A stretch of 64,000 nucleotides of DNA, from assembly GCA_002842735.1 (NCBI GenBank), contig PHEB01000002.1, forward strand, positions 1-64,000, given 5' to 3'. This DNA is from Alphaproteobacteria bacterium HGW-Alphaproteobacteria-7. Lineage in GTDB: Bacteria; Pseudomonadota; Alphaproteobacteria; Sphingomonadales; Sphingomonadaceae. The position numbers and the translations under genes were made by a program. This document shows positions 26,034-35,944 of the stretch, piece after piece; position 1 is the stretch's first letter, and each line of letters opens with the position of its first letter. The notes beneath the pieces were generated by a model. It saw nothing but the letters and a program-made list of their open reading frames with translations, was not told where the DNA came from and did not search any database.

Positions 26034-26573
26034 TCAGACCAATGCCCACGTGCCCTGCGGCAGATCATCCAGCGTCCATTCGCCAATGCTCCAGCGCACC
26101 AGCCGCAAGGTCGGATGCCCGACCGCCGCTGTCATGCGGCGCACCTGGCGGTTGCGCCCTTCGGTGATCGTCAGCCGCAGCCAGCAATCCGCCACGCTCT
26201 TGCGGAACCGCACCGGCGGATCGCGCGGCCACAGATCGGGCGGATCGATCAGGTCGACCTGCGCCGGGCGGGTCGGCCCATCTTTCAGCGTGACACCCTT
26301 GCGCAGCCGGTCAAGCGCGGCGGCATCGGGAATGCCTTCAACCTGCACCAGATAGGTTTTGGGCAGTTTGAACCGCGGATTGGCGATCCGCGCCTGCAAC
26401 GCGCCATCATCGGTCAGCAGCAGCAAACCTTCGCTATCGCGGTCAAGCCTGCCTGCCGGATAGACACCCGGCATGGCGATGAAATCGGACAAGGTCGCGC
26501 GCGCGCCATCGCCCGCCTGGTCGGTGAATTGCGACAATACGCCAAACGGCTTGTTGAAACGGATCAGCGTCAT
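26034..26573 (-). CDS. rluE: rRNA large-subunit pseudouridine synthase, RluE type
   Basis: A 179-residue member of the RsuA/RluB/E/F group without the N-terminal S4 domain, which matches RluE. RluE makes pseudouridine 2457 in 23S rRNA. Motifs are [14 protein letters not shown], the catalytic Asp in [29 protein letters not shown], and the terminal [27 protein letters not shown]. It stands alone between the broken methyltransferase and putA. Assignment to RluE rather than a sibling rests on size and domain content. Confidence 0.88.
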   Translation of the reverse strand: MTLIRFNKPFGVLSQFTDQAGDGARATLSDFIAMPGVYPAGRLDRDSEGLLLLTDDGALQARIANPRFKLPKTYLVQVEGIPDAAALDRLRKGVTLKDGPTRPAQVDLIDPPDLWPRDPPVRFRKSVADCWLRLTITEGRNRQVRRMTAAVGHPTLRLVRWSIGEWTLDDLPQGTWALV

Positions 26574-26660
26574 GGGCGATCGCGTGTGGATCGACAGTAG
26601 AATCGGGAAGGCGTGCGGCGCACAAATGCCATCATGGTTCGGCCTTATTGCTCTTGGGCA

Positions 26661-29600
26661 TCACCCCGCCGCCAGCAGGCTGGCATTGCCGCCCGCTGCG
26701 GTGGTGTCGATGGTCATTACCCGTTCGGTCGCGAACCGGGCGAGGTAATGCGGCCCGCCCGCTTTCGGCCCGGTGCCTGACAGGCCCTCCCCACCAAATG
26801 GCTGGCTGCCCACCACCGCGCCGATCTGGTTACGGTTGACGTAGAAATTGCCGACCCGCGCGCGGGCCTGCACGAACCGCCGGGTTTCCGCGATGCGGCT
26901 GTGCAGGCCGAGCGTGAGGCCGTATCCGCTGGCGTTGATGTCCTCGATCACCTGCGCCAATTCTCCCGCGCGGAACCGCGCGACGTGCAGCACCGGGCCG
27001 AAATGTTCGCGGGCAAGATCGCGGATCGAACCGAGTTCGACGATGGTCGGGGCAACGAAGCACCCCTTGGCTGTTTCAGGCGGCAGCGTCAGGCGCGTGA
27101 CCTTGCGTTCGCTCGCCTCGCAGCGCGCGACGTGGCGTTCTAGCCGCGCCTGTGCATCGGGATCGATCACCGGGCCGACATCGGTGGCGATATCCGCCGG
27201 ATCGCCGATGGTCAGCGCTTCGAACCCGCCGCGGATCATCTCCAGCATCCCATCGGCAATATCGTCTTGCAGATACAGCACCCGGAGCGCCGAACAGCGT
27301 TGCCCCGCGCTCTGGAAAGAGCTCGCCAGCACATCGCGCACCACCTGTTCGGGCAAGGCCGAACTGTCGACGATCATCGCGTTCTGTCCGCCGGTTTCGG
27401 CGATCAGCGTGGCAATCGGCCCGTCACGCGCGGCCAGTGTCCGGTTGATCGCCTGCGCCGTTTCGGTCGACCCGGTGAAGGCGATCCCGGCCAGCCGCGG
27501 ATCGGCGGTGATCATCTGGCCGACGTGGCCCGCGCCGGGCAGCAGTTGCAAGGCTTCGGGCGGAATGCCCGCTTCGTGGCACAGTTTGACCGCGAAGGCG
27601 GCGATCAGCGGGGTCTGTTCGGCGGGCTTGGCAATCACGCTGTTGCCCGCTGCCAGCGCGGCGGACGCCATGCCGATGAAAATCGCCAGCGGGAAGTTCC
27701 ACGGGGAAATCGTGGCAAACACCCCGCGCCCGTGCAGGGCAATGGTGTTTTCCTCCCCCGTCGTCCCCGGCAGGATGGTGGGTTCGCTGAATTGGCGGCG
27801 TGCCTCGGCGGCGTAATAGCGCAGGAAATCGACCGCCTCGCGCAGTTCGAGCACTGCGTCCATCAAGGTCTTGCCCGCCTCGCGCTGGCATAGCGACAGG
27901 AATTCGGCGGTGTGCGTCTCGAACAGATCGGCGGCTTCTTCGAGCAGTAGCGCGCGCGCTTCGCCGCCCAGCGCATCCCAGCCAGGCTGGATCGCGGCGG
28001 CGCGGGTGAAGGCGGCCTCAACCTCTTCGGCGGTGGCATCGCGGCGGGTGCCGACCACGCTGGCGAGATCATGCGGCATGGTGATCGGGGCGGTTTCGCC
28101 GGGGATGGCCGCCGGGAAAGTCGGCTCGGCGCGCCACAGCGCCCCGTCGAGCGACGCCAGCTGCGCCTGCAACGGCCCGAGCACCGCAGGATCGGACAGG
28201 TCGATCCCGGCGCTATTCAACCGGCTGCCGAAAATGTCCTTGGGCAGCGGGATCGCCGGATTGCGGCGGGGGCTGAGCGCGGCGAGTTCCGCGACCGGAT
28301 CGCCGACCAGTTCTTCGGCCGGGATATCAGCATCGCCCATGCGGTTGACGAAGCTGGTATTGGCCCCGTTTTCCAAAAGGCGGCGCACCAGATAGGCGAG
28401 CAATTCCTTGTGCCCGCCAACCGGCGCATAGATCCGCACCGGGGTGGGATTGTCGCCCTCGATCCGGCGCAATGCCGCGTAAACTTCCTCGCCCATCCCA
28501 TGCAGGCGCTGGAATTCAAAGATTTTTCGTTGGCCTACCGCTTCGCTACTTGAGGCCAAGGCCTTGATCGCGGCGATGGTATAGGCGTTGTGGGTGGCAA
28601 ACGCGCTGTGCAGCACGTCGCCGTGTTCAAACAACCGCGCGGCGCAGGCGAGGTAGGACACATCGGTCGCCACCTTGCGGGTGAACACCGGGTAATCGCC
28701 ATGGCCGCCAACCTGCGACAGCTTGATCTCGCTGTCCCAGTATGCGCCCTTGACCAGCCGCACGAACAGGCGCCGCCCATGCCGCCGGGCGAGCTTGCCC
28801 GCCCAGTCGCACACCGCAACGCCGCGTTTCTGATAGGCCTGGATGGCGAGGCCAAAGCCGTTCCAGCGGCTGCCATCGGGGCGGGCGAACAGTTCGTCAT
28901 CCGCGACCAGCGCCTCGATGATATCAAGGCTGAGTTCGAGCCGTTCGGCCTCTTCGGCGTCGATAGTGAAGTGGATGTCGGCATCGCGCGCGCGCAGCGC
29001 CAGCGCCTTGATCATCGGCACCATTGCCGCCGTCGCCGCTTCGGCGTGGAGGAACGAATATTTGGGGTAGAGCGCCGACAGTTTCACCGAAATCCCCGGC
29101 GATCCAGTGATCCCGGCCCCGGCCTCCCGCGTCAACCGGGTGAGCGCGGCGTCATAGGCCTGCCGGTATTTCTCGGCATCGGCAAAGGTCATCGCCGCTT
29201 CGCCCAGCATATCGAAACTGTGGGTGATGCCGGCCGCGCGTTCGGGCGCGGCGCGTTTCAGCGCCTCGTCGATGGTGCGACCGAACACGAACTGCCCGCC
29301 AAGGATCTTCATCGCCTGCATTGTCGCGGTGCGGATCACCGGTTCACCCAGCCGGTTCATCGCGCGTTTGAGCACGCTGCCCATGCCGCGCTGATGGGCT
29401 TCGGGCGGATCGAGCACCTCGCCCGTCAGCATCAGCGAGAAGGTGGCGGCATTGACAAAGGTGGAGGAACTTTCGCCCAGATGGTCGCCCCATTCGATCT
29501 GGCCGATCTTGTCACGGATCAGCGCATCGGCGGTGGCGGCATCGGGCACGCGCAGCAACGCCTCGGCAAGGCACATCAGCGCGATGCCTTCATCCGTGTC

Positions 29601-29828
29601 GAGCCCGTATTGCTGCAGGAATGCGTCGATCCCGCTGGCCTTGTGTGCACGCGCGCCTTCGATCAGATCGATCGCGAGCGCAGCCGCGCCTTTATGCACC
29701 TGCGCCGCCGGAGCTGCCTGATCCAGCCGCTCGGCAATGCAGGCCTCCTCCTCCAACCGATAGGCGCGGCGCAGCGCGGTGCGGTCGATCGGGGCAAAAG
29801 CGGGGGCGGCAGCGGTACGGTTAGCCAT
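26661..29828 (-). CDS. putA: Bifunctional proline dehydrogenase / P5C dehydrogenase
   Basis: This 1055-residue protein oxidises proline to glutamate in two steps. The N-terminal half is the FAD-binding PRODH barrel (SVKLSALYPKY, RLVKGAYWDSEIK, EFQRLHGMGEEVY). The C-terminal half is an aldehyde dehydrogenase (TISPWNFPLAIF, IAETGGQNAMIVDSSALPEQ, catalytic Cys in SAGQRCSALRVL near residue 842, final NFYVNRNQIGAVVGSQPFGG). There is no N-terminal ribbon-helix-helix domain, so it does not repress its own gene as in E. coli. ATG 29828 has AGGTGA 8 bases upstream; GTG 29840 is less likely. No proline transporter or Lrp-type regulator is adjacent. Confidence 0.95.
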   Translation of the reverse strand: MANRTAAAPAFAPIDRTALRRAYRLEEEACIAERLDQAAPAAQVHKGAAALAIDLIEGARAHKASGIDAFLQQYGLDTDEGIALMCLAEALLRVPDAATADALIRDKIGQIEWGDHLGESSSTFVNAATFSLMLTGEVLDPPEAHQRGMGSVLKRAMNRLGEPVIRTATMQAMKILGGQFVFGRTIDEALKRAAPERAAGITHSFDMLGEAAMTFADAEKYRQAYDAALTRLTREAGAGITGSPGISVKLSALYPKYSFLHAEAATAAMVPMIKALALRARDADIHFTIDAEEAERLELSLDIIEALVADDELFARPDGSRWNGFGLAIQAYQKRGVAVCDWAGKLARRHGRRLFVRLVKGAYWDSEIKLSQVGGHGDYPVFTRKVATDVSYLACAARLFEHGDVLHSAFATHNAYTIAAIKALASSSEAVGQRKIFEFQRLHGMGEEVYAALRRIEGDNPTPVRIYAPVGGHKELLAYLVRRLLENGANTSFVNRMGDADIPAEELVGDPVAELAALSPRRNPAIPLPKDIFGSRLNSAGIDLSDPAVLGPLQAQLASLDGALWRAEPTFPAAIPGETAPITMPHDLASVVGTRRDATAEEVEAAFTRAAAIQPGWDALGGEARALLLEEAADLFETHTAEFLSLCQREAGKTLMDAVLELREAVDFLRYYAAEARRQFSEPTILPGTTGEENTIALHGRGVFATISPWNFPLAIFIGMASAALAAGNSVIAKPAEQTPLIAAFAVKLCHEAGIPPEALQLLPGAGHVGQMITADPRLAGIAFTGSTETAQAINRTLAARDGPIATLIAETGGQNAMIVDSSALPEQVVRDVLASSFQSAGQRCSALRVLYLQDDIADGMLEMIRGGFEALTIGDPADIATDVGPVIDPDAQARLERHVARCEASERKVTRLTLPPETAKGCFVAPTIVELGSIRDLAREHFGPVLHVARFRAGELAQVIEDINASGYGLTLGLHSRIAETRRFVQARARVGNFYVNRNQIGAVVGSQPFGGEGLSGTGPKAGGPHYLARFATERVMTIDTTAAGGNASLLAAG

Positions 29829-29987
29829 AAAGGATATCACCTGAAACGAGTCGGGTCACAAATCCGCGCCTTGGACGCATGGCGGCGGCGCTTCAAGGCC
29901 AGTGTTTGCAGGCAGAACTCCCGGCGCGCTGCTTGATCGCGTGGCATCGCCCGGTTAGCCTGCGCTTCACCACAGGGGGTCACGCCA

Positions 29988-30275
29988 ATGCGCATGTTCT
30001 GCTTTCATTGCCGCGATGGCGAAGATGGCGGCCGCCTGCGCGCGATCCACCGCCCGGCGCATCTCGATTTCATCCACGCCAACGCCGATCATTTCGTGAT
30101 CGTCGGCCCCCTGAAACGCGCCGACGGGTTGATCATCGGCACGCTGCTGATCGTCAAAGCCCAGGACGAAGCCGCCGCGCGGGCGGTGCTCGCGGGCGAT
30201 CCCTACCTGACCGGCGGGGTCTGGCAGTTGATCCGGGTTGACGAGTTCACCCCGCTGCTGGGCGACTGGGTTTAG
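29988..30275 (+). CDS. YciI-like protein
   Basis: A 95-residue single-domain protein of the YciI/dimeric alpha-beta barrel type: CFHCRDGEDGGRLRAIHRPA, HLDFIHANADHFVIVGPLKR and the closing DPYLTGGVWQLIRVDEFTPL. The His and Asp expected in the putative active site are present (RPAHLDF, GDPY). The biochemical role is generally unknown. It is divergent from putA and convergent with the TonB-dependent receptor, so it is probably monocistronic. Confidence 0.85.
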   Translation: MRMFCFHCRDGEDGGRLRAIHRPAHLDFIHANADHFVIVGPLKRADGLIIGTLLIVKAQDEAAARAVLAGDPYLTGGVWQLIRVDEFTPLLGDWV

Positions 30276-30297
30276 GGTCTGAGCCTAGGGTGTGGGC

Positions 30298-32493
30298 CTA
30301 GAACTTCGTCCCGACCCGTACCCCATAGGTTCGCGGCGCAAGGAACACGCCCTTGAAGCTGGGGCCGACGCCGACAATCAAGGTGCCCGCCGATACCGAC
30401 GAGATGACATTGCTGTTCTCGATGTTTTCGACATAGCCTTCGACGAACCAGCTTTCGTCGCGCTGTTCATAACGCAGCCGTGCATCGGTTCGGGTGTAAT
30501 CGCCGCGGCGGTCATGGTCTTTGTTCTGGATGCGCAGGAAGGCGTCGCTTTCATAGTGGAACTGCACCCGCGGCTTGATCGTGCCGGCGCCCAGATCGGC
30601 GACAAAGGGTTCGATCCCCAGCGTCCCGCTGAAACGCGGGGCGTTGACAAGGCGGTTGCCCGAAAGATCCTCAATCGCGCTGGTCAGATCGTCGAGCACA
30701 TTGGGGAAGGAATCGAATTCGGCATTGAGATAGCCGAGCGCAAAATCGATCCGCGTGGTCGCGCCGATGCGAAGCTCGCCTTCAGCCTCGATCCCCCACA
30801 CCGTGGCCGAAGTGGCATTGCGGGTGATGTTTTCGATTACATTATTGTCCCCGGTTTCCACCTGTGCCAGCTGCAGATCCTTGTAATCATAATAGAAAGC
30901 CGACAGGCCCAGCCGCAGCCGGTTGCCCAAGGCATTGGTCTTGGCGCCCACTTCATAGGACGTGACCGTTTCGGGATCGTAGATGGCCTGGCTTGCGCCG
31001 CGGTTGAACCCGCCCGCCTTGTAGCCGGTGCTGACGCTGGCATAGAGCAGCGTATCATCGTTGAGCGTGTAATCGAGCGCGGCGCGCCACGTCACCTTGT
31101 CCCAATCGGCGCTCTGATTCTGGATGATCGTTTGCAGCGGCGGCGGGCCATTGGCGTCAAGGCGGCGGATCACCTGCGCGCTGTCGGGCTTGTCCTTGTC
31201 GTCGCGGGTATAGCGCGCGCCCACGGTCAGATCGAGCTGATCTGCCAGCGCCACGGTGGTCTGGCCGAACAAGGCCCAGGACTTGTTCTTCTGGTCATTG
31301 TCGATGAAATCGAAATCGAGCCGGCTGAAGGCTCCGAACGCCGTGGGAATCTGGACGTTGAAGATGCTGTTGATCGTTTCGTTAAGGTAGAAACCGCCGA
31401 GCATCCAGTCGATCACATTGTCGCCGTTCGATGTCAGCCGCAATTCATGGGTATTGGCCGACGAGCGGAAGTCCTCGGCCAATGTCGAATCCGAAATCGC
31501 CGTTCCATCAAGATCGTTCAACGATTCGCGTTCCTCGCGGCGCCATGCGAACTGATAGGTCGCGGTCATCGGGCCGAGGTCGTAATCAACCTGCGCGCGC
31601 AGCGAATTGGTGTTGTTGTTGCGGAAACCCTGCGTATCGAGCGGGAATTCCCGCCGGTCAGTCACCACCAGATCCGGGCGGGGATTGCCGGTAAATGGCA
31701 GCAGGCCCTGCACCCCGCCAACGCCGCTCTTGTCATAAATCTCGTACGTCAGCAGCACGGTCAGCGGATCGATCGGGCGTGCCAGCAGGTGGATGCGCCC
31801 GGCAAAATCATTGGCATCGTCACCGCGCCCGGTCAGCGGGCTGTTGTTGCGATAGCCGTCACGGTCTTCGAAAATGAAGGCCCCGCGCAGCGCCAAGCGG
31901 TCGCCCGAAATCGGCAGATTGATCGCGCCGGTGCCCAGTACGCGGTCGAAATTGCCGTAGAGCATTTCGAAATGTCCGCCCAGTTCGTCGGTCGGTTTGG
32001 CGCTGATGACATTGACCGCGCCCGAAGTGCTGTTGCGACCATAAAGCGTGCCCTGCGGCCCGCGCAGTATCTCGACCCGTTCGAGATCGAAGAAATAGGC
32101 ATTGGCACCCGACAGCCGCGGAACATAGGCCCCGTCGATGTGGAACGCGGTGGTCGGATCGGCTTCGTTGCGGTTGTCGGTGCCGGAAACCCCGCGGATG
32201 GTGATGAACACCGCATCGCGGCTGGTTTCGTTGGCGAAGTTCACGTTGGGAGAAAGGAACGCGATGGCCGATGTGTCGTAGGCCCCGTTTGCGCTCAGTT
32301 CCGCGCCGCTGACCGCCGTGACCGCCAATGGCACGCTGGAGAGCGACTGTTCGCGCTTCTGTGCGGTGACCACGATTTCGCCAACGACATTGGCCTGTTC
32401 GGTTGCCGGCGCATCCGAATCATCCTGCGCCAACACAGGCATCGCCCAGATTGAACATCCCAGCGCCAACGCGATTTTTGTCTTCACGGCCAT
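30298..32493 (-). CDS. TonB-dependent outer-membrane receptor
   Basis: A 731-residue outer-membrane protein that imports a ligand using TonB energy. It has a signal peptide ending MPVLAQ and a TonB-box-like EIVVTAQKREQSLSSVPLAV. A plug domain follows (NVNFANETSRDAVFITIRGV, EILRGPQGTLYGRNSTSGAV), then a 22-strand barrel. It ends in the outer-membrane signature VRVGTKF with terminal Phe. This subtype is abundant in sphingomonads and handles varied substrates; none can be assigned. A MarR regulator is divergent 87 bp away, suggesting induction by the transported compound or its product. Confidence 0.92.
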   Translation of the reverse strand: MAVKTKIALALGCSIWAMPVLAQDDSDAPATEQANVVGEIVVTAQKREQSLSSVPLAVTAVSGAELSANGAYDTSAIAFLSPNVNFANETSRDAVFITIRGVSGTDNRNEADPTTAFHIDGAYVPRLSGANAYFFDLERVEILRGPQGTLYGRNSTSGAVNVISAKPTDELGGHFEMLYGNFDRVLGTGAINLPISGDRLALRGAFIFEDRDGYRNNSPLTGRGDDANDFAGRIHLLARPIDPLTVLLTYEIYDKSGVGGVQGLLPFTGNPRPDLVVTDRREFPLDTQGFRNNNTNSLRAQVDYDLGPMTATYQFAWRREERESLNDLDGTAISDSTLAEDFRSSANTHELRLTSNGDNVIDWMLGGFYLNETINSIFNVQIPTAFGAFSRLDFDFIDNDQKNKSWALFGQTTVALADQLDLTVGARYTRDDKDKPDSAQVIRRLDANGPPPLQTIIQNQSADWDKVTWRAALDYTLNDDTLLYASVSTGYKAGGFNRGASQAIYDPETVTSYEVGAKTNALGNRLRLGLSAFYYDYKDLQLAQVETGDNNVIENITRNATSATVWGIEAEGELRIGATTRIDFALGYLNAEFDSFPNVLDDLTSAIEDLSGNRLVNAPRFSGTLGIEPFVADLGAGTIKPRVQFHYESDAFLRIQNKDHDRRGDYTRTDARLRYEQRDESWFVEGYVENIENSNVISSVSAGTLIVGVGPSFKGVFLAPRTYGVRVGTKF

Positions 32494-32580
32494 GGTTTCC
32501 TCCCACCTCGCAATATGCGAGTTATTTAGTTTCAGTTACAACTATCACTGCTTGGAATTGCTTGCAATGGCAATCAGATC
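32494..32580. promoter_or_regulatory. Divergent promoter region with inverted repeats
   Basis: This 87 bp gap contains TAGTT-8-AACTA (around 32526-32543) and ATTGC-8-GCAAT (around 32556-32573). Both have the size of MarR-type operators, and they lie where they could control the receptor and regulator genes. The assignment as operators is inference. Confidence 0.35.
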
Positions 32581-33060
32581 ATGAAAGCTAAGCCGATGAC
32601 TGTTCAATTGCACACGCACCTGCCCTACCGCCTGGCCAAGCTATCGCTGCGGATCAGGGTCGCCACCACTGATCGTTATGTCCGGCACACCGGAATGTCG
32701 GCGCGCGAATGGCGTGTTCTGGGGATGCTGGGAATTGTCGGCGCACGCTCGCCTTCGGAACTTGCTGATCTTACAGGGATGGATCGAGCAACAATCAGTC
32801 GGGCAACATCGCGTCTGGTGCATCTTGGTTACGTGCAGCGCAAACCGAACGAAGCCGACAATCGCAGCCAGACGATCGAGCTTACCTCCGCTGGCGAAGC
32901 CTATTGCCAGGCCATCGTGCCGCGCATGGAACGTTCGGGGAAGCAGTGCCGATCGCTGTTTTCAAGCGGCGAATTTGCCTTGCTGATCGAATTTCTTGAC
33001 CGGATCGACACTGCCATTGCGCAAGATAATCTGTTTGCAGATGGGTCAAACGATAGTTGA
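32581..33060 (+). CDS. MarR-family transcriptional regulator
   Basis: A 159-residue winged-helix repressor-like protein: HTGMSAREWRVLGMLGIVGA, then the recognition helix region SELADLTGMDRATISRATSR, then the wing NEADNRSQTIELTSAGEAYC with the DxRS-like motif, and a dimerisation helix at the C-terminus. It is divergent from the TonB-dependent receptor and 48 bp upstream of the AhpD-like gene in the same direction, so it may control both. The ligand is unknown, probably a small aromatic or lipophilic compound by family precedent. Confidence 0.88.
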   Translation: MKAKPMTVQLHTHLPYRLAKLSLRIRVATTDRYVRHTGMSAREWRVLGMLGIVGARSPSELADLTGMDRATISRATSRLVHLGYVQRKPNEADNRSQTIELTSAGEAYCQAIVPRMERSGKQCRSLFSSGEFALLIEFLDRIDTAIAQDNLFADGSNDS

Positions 33061-33108
33061 ATATGCAATTAAAATCGCTATGATCGCGCCATTAGCCCTC
33101 ACCTGAGA

Positions 33109-33714
33109 ATGGAACTTTTGCGCATGTTGCTCGTCACCCCGCTCGAAAAAGGCTCATCCCCGGCTGTGGCCGAACTGGCCGCGTTCTTCGATGAAACGCT
33201 GGGCTTCACCCCCAACAGCGTGCTGACAATGCAGCGCCGACCCGAAATCGCCGAAGCCTTCATCAACCTCAACAAGGCCGTGATGATGAATGCCGGGCGG
33301 GTCACGGCGGAACAGAAACGTTTCATCGGGATGCTGACCAGCCTTGCCACCGGTTGCCGCTATTGCCAGGCGCACACCGCATTGGCGGCGCAGCGTTACG
33401 GCGCATCGCAGGCGCGGCTTGACGCGATCTGGGATTACCAGTCGAGCCCGCTGTTCAGCGATGCCGAGCGCGCGGCGTTTAATTTCGCCATCGCCGCGGC
33501 AAGCGTTCCCAATGCGGTAACGCAGGAACTTGGCGATGCGCTGCACGCGTATTGGAGCGACGAGGAGATCGTCGAGATTCTGGGCGTTGTTGCGCTGTTC
33601 GGCTTTCTCAACCGTTGGAACGACAGCATGGGCACATCGCTCGAATCGGCAGCCGATGCCTTTGCCAGCCAGACACTGGCCAGCCACGGCTGGGACAAGG
33701 GCAAGCACGAATAG
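33109..33714 (+). CDS. AhpD/carboxymuconolactone-decarboxylase-like protein
   Basis: A 201-residue protein with the all-helical CMD/AhpD fold. The redox motif C-x2-C-x2-H is present (CRYCQAH, about residue 84), as in peroxidase-related AhpD proteins, and the second helical repeat includes ALFGFLNRWNDSMG. Such proteins reduce peroxides through disulfide exchange or act in ring-cleavage pathways; the Cys pair favours the first. It follows the MarR gene. A start at ATG 33124 is also possible, since neither start has a strong ribosome binding site. Confidence 0.82.
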   Translation: MELLRMLLVTPLEKGSSPAVAELAAFFDETLGFTPNSVLTMQRRPEIAEAFINLNKAVMMNAGRVTAEQKRFIGMLTSLATGCRYCQAHTALAAQRYGASQARLDAIWDYQSSPLFSDAERAAFNFAIAAASVPNAVTQELGDALHAYWSDEEIVEILGVVALFGFLNRWNDSMGTSLESAADAFASQTLASHGWDKGKHE

Positions 33715-33837
33715 CGAGGGGCAAGTCGCTACCTCACTGTTTTCGCCTAGCATGAATTTGTTTCACAGCACTTTCTAGCCAATCAGGATCGACGCTATTG
33801 CTGCGGAAAAGTCCGCAAGGTGACGACAGAGAGTGCT

Positions 33838-34539
33838 CTAGCGACGTGGCGGCTCGCAGGCGATGCCATCGCCGTCGCCATCCATTTCTGGTCGATAGCC
33901 AGGCTGGCCCCTGCGGATTGGAGCGACACCGGCCGCCCGCGCCTCCTTGCAATTGCGAAAATAGATGCCTGAACCAACCGAGCCGCCGGACCGGTAGGGT
34001 GCGGTTACGCGCGCCCGTTCACGTTCCAACCGGCGCTCTATTGCAGCAACTTCAGCTCGATAAGTTGGATCGCTTGCGCGAAAATCGGCGGGGGTCTGAA
34101 AGTCGCCCGACCAGATTCCCAAACCCGCAGCGCGGGCTGAATCCGCTGCGGCGACATAATCTGCACTGAAGTGATCGAGGGCAATCGCATAGCCCGCCCG
34201 CGCAATCGCATCGGAAAGATCAAGCTTCGTTACCGAACAGGTCGCCACCGATCTGCCATATTTGTCGATATCGCGTTGCCGACAAGAAACGCGATTATTG
34301 GCCACGAGTGCCCGCAGCAACGCCTTTGCATCTTCACCGCAAGACCATGTCTGGCCGCCACGATTGCAAGTTTGGGCAATTTCAGGCGCATCAATTCCGA
34401 ACAGGCGAACCCGCTCGCCTCCGAAGTCCAGCGTGTCGCCGTCAACGACCCCCGGATTGCCATAAATGATTTGCGCTACGCTCGGCGCAGTAATGTTACC
34501 AAGAACGAAAACAAGACACGCGTAAACTAAGCTGCGCAT
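33838..34539 (-). CDS. Secreted SNase-like nuclease with excalibur domain
   Basis: A 233-residue protein with a signal peptide (MRSLVYACLVFVLG to SVAQ). The thermonuclease domain covers about residues 25-140 (DGDTLDFGGERVRLFGIDAP, DKYGRSVATCSV, LSDAIARAGYAI). A linker follows, then a C-terminal excalibur calcium-binding domain (YFRNCKEARAAGVAPIR, with DGDGDGIACE). ATG 34539 has AGGGAG upstream; the longer frame above it is not exported-protein-like. The gene probably scavenges extracellular nucleic acid, and calcium dependence is suggested by the DxDxDG loop. Confidence 0.9.
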   Translation of the reverse strand: MRSLVYACLVFVLGNITAPSVAQIIYGNPGVVDGDTLDFGGERVRLFGIDAPEIAQTCNRGGQTWSCGEDAKALLRALVANNRVSCRQRDIDKYGRSVATCSVTKLDLSDAIARAGYAIALDHFSADYVAAADSARAAGLGIWSGDFQTPADFRASDPTYRAEVAAIERRLERERARVTAPYRSGGSVGSGIYFRNCKEARAAGVAPIRRGQPGYRPEMDGDGDGIACEPPRR

Positions 34540-34705
34540 TGGCCATGCTCCCTTCAACAAGCTACGCCGAAGCGTTCTTAGGTGTTGACCTTCCCTACCC
34601 GAAAATGCCCTACTCGTCAGGTGCTCTCGGAGGCATAAGGGAATTACTGAACCTACCGCGTTTTTCTCAGCGCCCGCCAAACTGCCGCTGCGGTGCCGCC
34701 AAGCG

Positions 34706-35944
34706 TTACCCTTTGTGCGCGGCGATCCATTCTTCGACCACGGGGGCGACCTTGGTGCGCCAGCGGCTGCCGTTGAAGATGCCGTAATGGCCTGCGCTTT
34801 CGGCCATGTAATACCGCTTTTTATCGTCGGGCAGGTTGGGGGTCAGTTTCAACGCAGCCTTGGTCTGGCCGATCCCTGAAATATCGTCGCGCTCGCCCTC
34901 GATCGCCAGCAGCGCGGTGTCGGTGATCTGGGTGATGTCGACCAATTCGCCCTTGTGGCGGAATTCGCCCTTGGGGATCGAATGGTTCTGGAACACTTCT
35001 TCGACCGTCTGGAGATAAAACTCCGCCGTCATGTCGCACACAGAGCGATATTCGTCGTAGAAATCCTTGGTCGCCTGCGCGCTGGCATCATCGCCCACGG
35101 TGAGGTGTTTGAACATCTCGTAATGGCTCATCATGTGGCTCGACAGGTTCATGCTCATGAACGCCGATAGCTGCATGAAGCCGGGATAGACCCGCCGCCC
35201 GCTGCCGGGATATTTCATCGGCACGGTGGCGATCACCGATTGGCGGAACCATTCGATCGGGCGCTGCATCGCCATGTTGTTGACCACGGTGGGGCATTCG
35301 CGCGTGTCGATCGGCCCGCCCATCATCGTCAGCGTTGCAGGCGTCGCGGGCGAATTGTGGAGGTTCAGCAGCGCGGTCGCGGCAAAGGCCGGCACCGATG
35401 GCTGGCACACCGCCATCATGTGGATGCGTTGCCCGTCGGCATCATCATGGATGTGCTCGGCAAATTCGATCAGATAGTCGATATATTCATCCAGATCGAA
35501 CTGCCCGGCGCTTTGCGGCACCATCTTGGCATCGGCCCAATCGGTGATGAACACTTCGCAGCTTTCGAGCATCCGTTCGACCGTGCCGCGCAGCAGCGTG
35601 GCGTAATGCCCGCTCATCGGCGCGACGATCAGCAGGCGCGGGCGGTCTGCGGGCACGCCTTCGACCGTAAAGCGCAGCAGATCGCCGAACGGGCGCTTGA
35701 TCGCGGTGCTTTCGTGTACCGCGTGGGCTTTGCCGTCAATGGTGATTTCGGTGATGCCGAAAGCGGGCTTGCCATAATGCGCGGTGGCGTGGGCGAACAC
35801 CTCAAGCGCATTGGCGGCCATCGGCCCCATGCCGATATAGCCGAACGGATTGGCCGGATTGGAAAGCACGCCGACGCTGATCGAGGCCAGCGCACTGGCG
35901 CTGTTCATCCAGCTGCGTTGAAGCTCATAGGCGTGGTAAAGCAT
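34706..35944 (-). CDS. phaZ: Intracellular polyhydroxyalkanoate depolymerase
   Basis: A 412-residue alpha/beta hydrolase that mobilises stored PHA. The nucleophile box has Cys instead of Ser (MMAVCQPSVPAF, Cys near residue 183), as in Cys-type intracellular depolymerases. Supporting motifs are MLYHAYELQRSWMNSASAL, VLIVAPMSGHYATLLRGT-like RLLIVAPMSGHYATLLRGTV, VFITDWADAKMVP and the terminal His in ESAGHYGIFNGSRWR. ATG 35944 has GGAGA 8 bases upstream. Together with phaB in this window it indicates a poly-hydroxybutyrate cycle. Confidence 0.92.
   Translation of the reverse strand: MLYHAYELQRSWMNSASALASISVGVLSNPANPFGYIGMGPMAANALEVFAHATAHYGKPAFGITEITIDGKAHAVHESTAIKRPFGDLLRFTVEGVPADRPRLLIVAPMSGHYATLLRGTVERMLESCEVFITDWADAKMVPQSAGQFDLDEYIDYLIEFAEHIHDDADGQRIHMMAVCQPSVPAFAATALLNLHNSPATPATLTMMGGPIDTRECPTVVNNMAMQRPIEWFRQSVIATVPMKYPGSGRRVYPGFMQLSAFMSMNLSSHMMSHYEMFKHLTVGDDASAQATKDFYDEYRSVCDMTAEFYLQTVEEVFQNHSIPKGEFRHKGELVDITQITDTALLAIEGERDDISGIGQTKAALKLTPNLPDDKKRYYMAESAGHYGIFNGSRWRTKVAPVVEEWIAAHKG

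Noticed and set aside
30292..32454. 720-codon open frame on the plus strand
   Set aside because: It lies antisense to the TonB-dependent receptor, whose domains and signal peptide are clear; the plus frame has only GC-rich codon bias and no recognisable domain.
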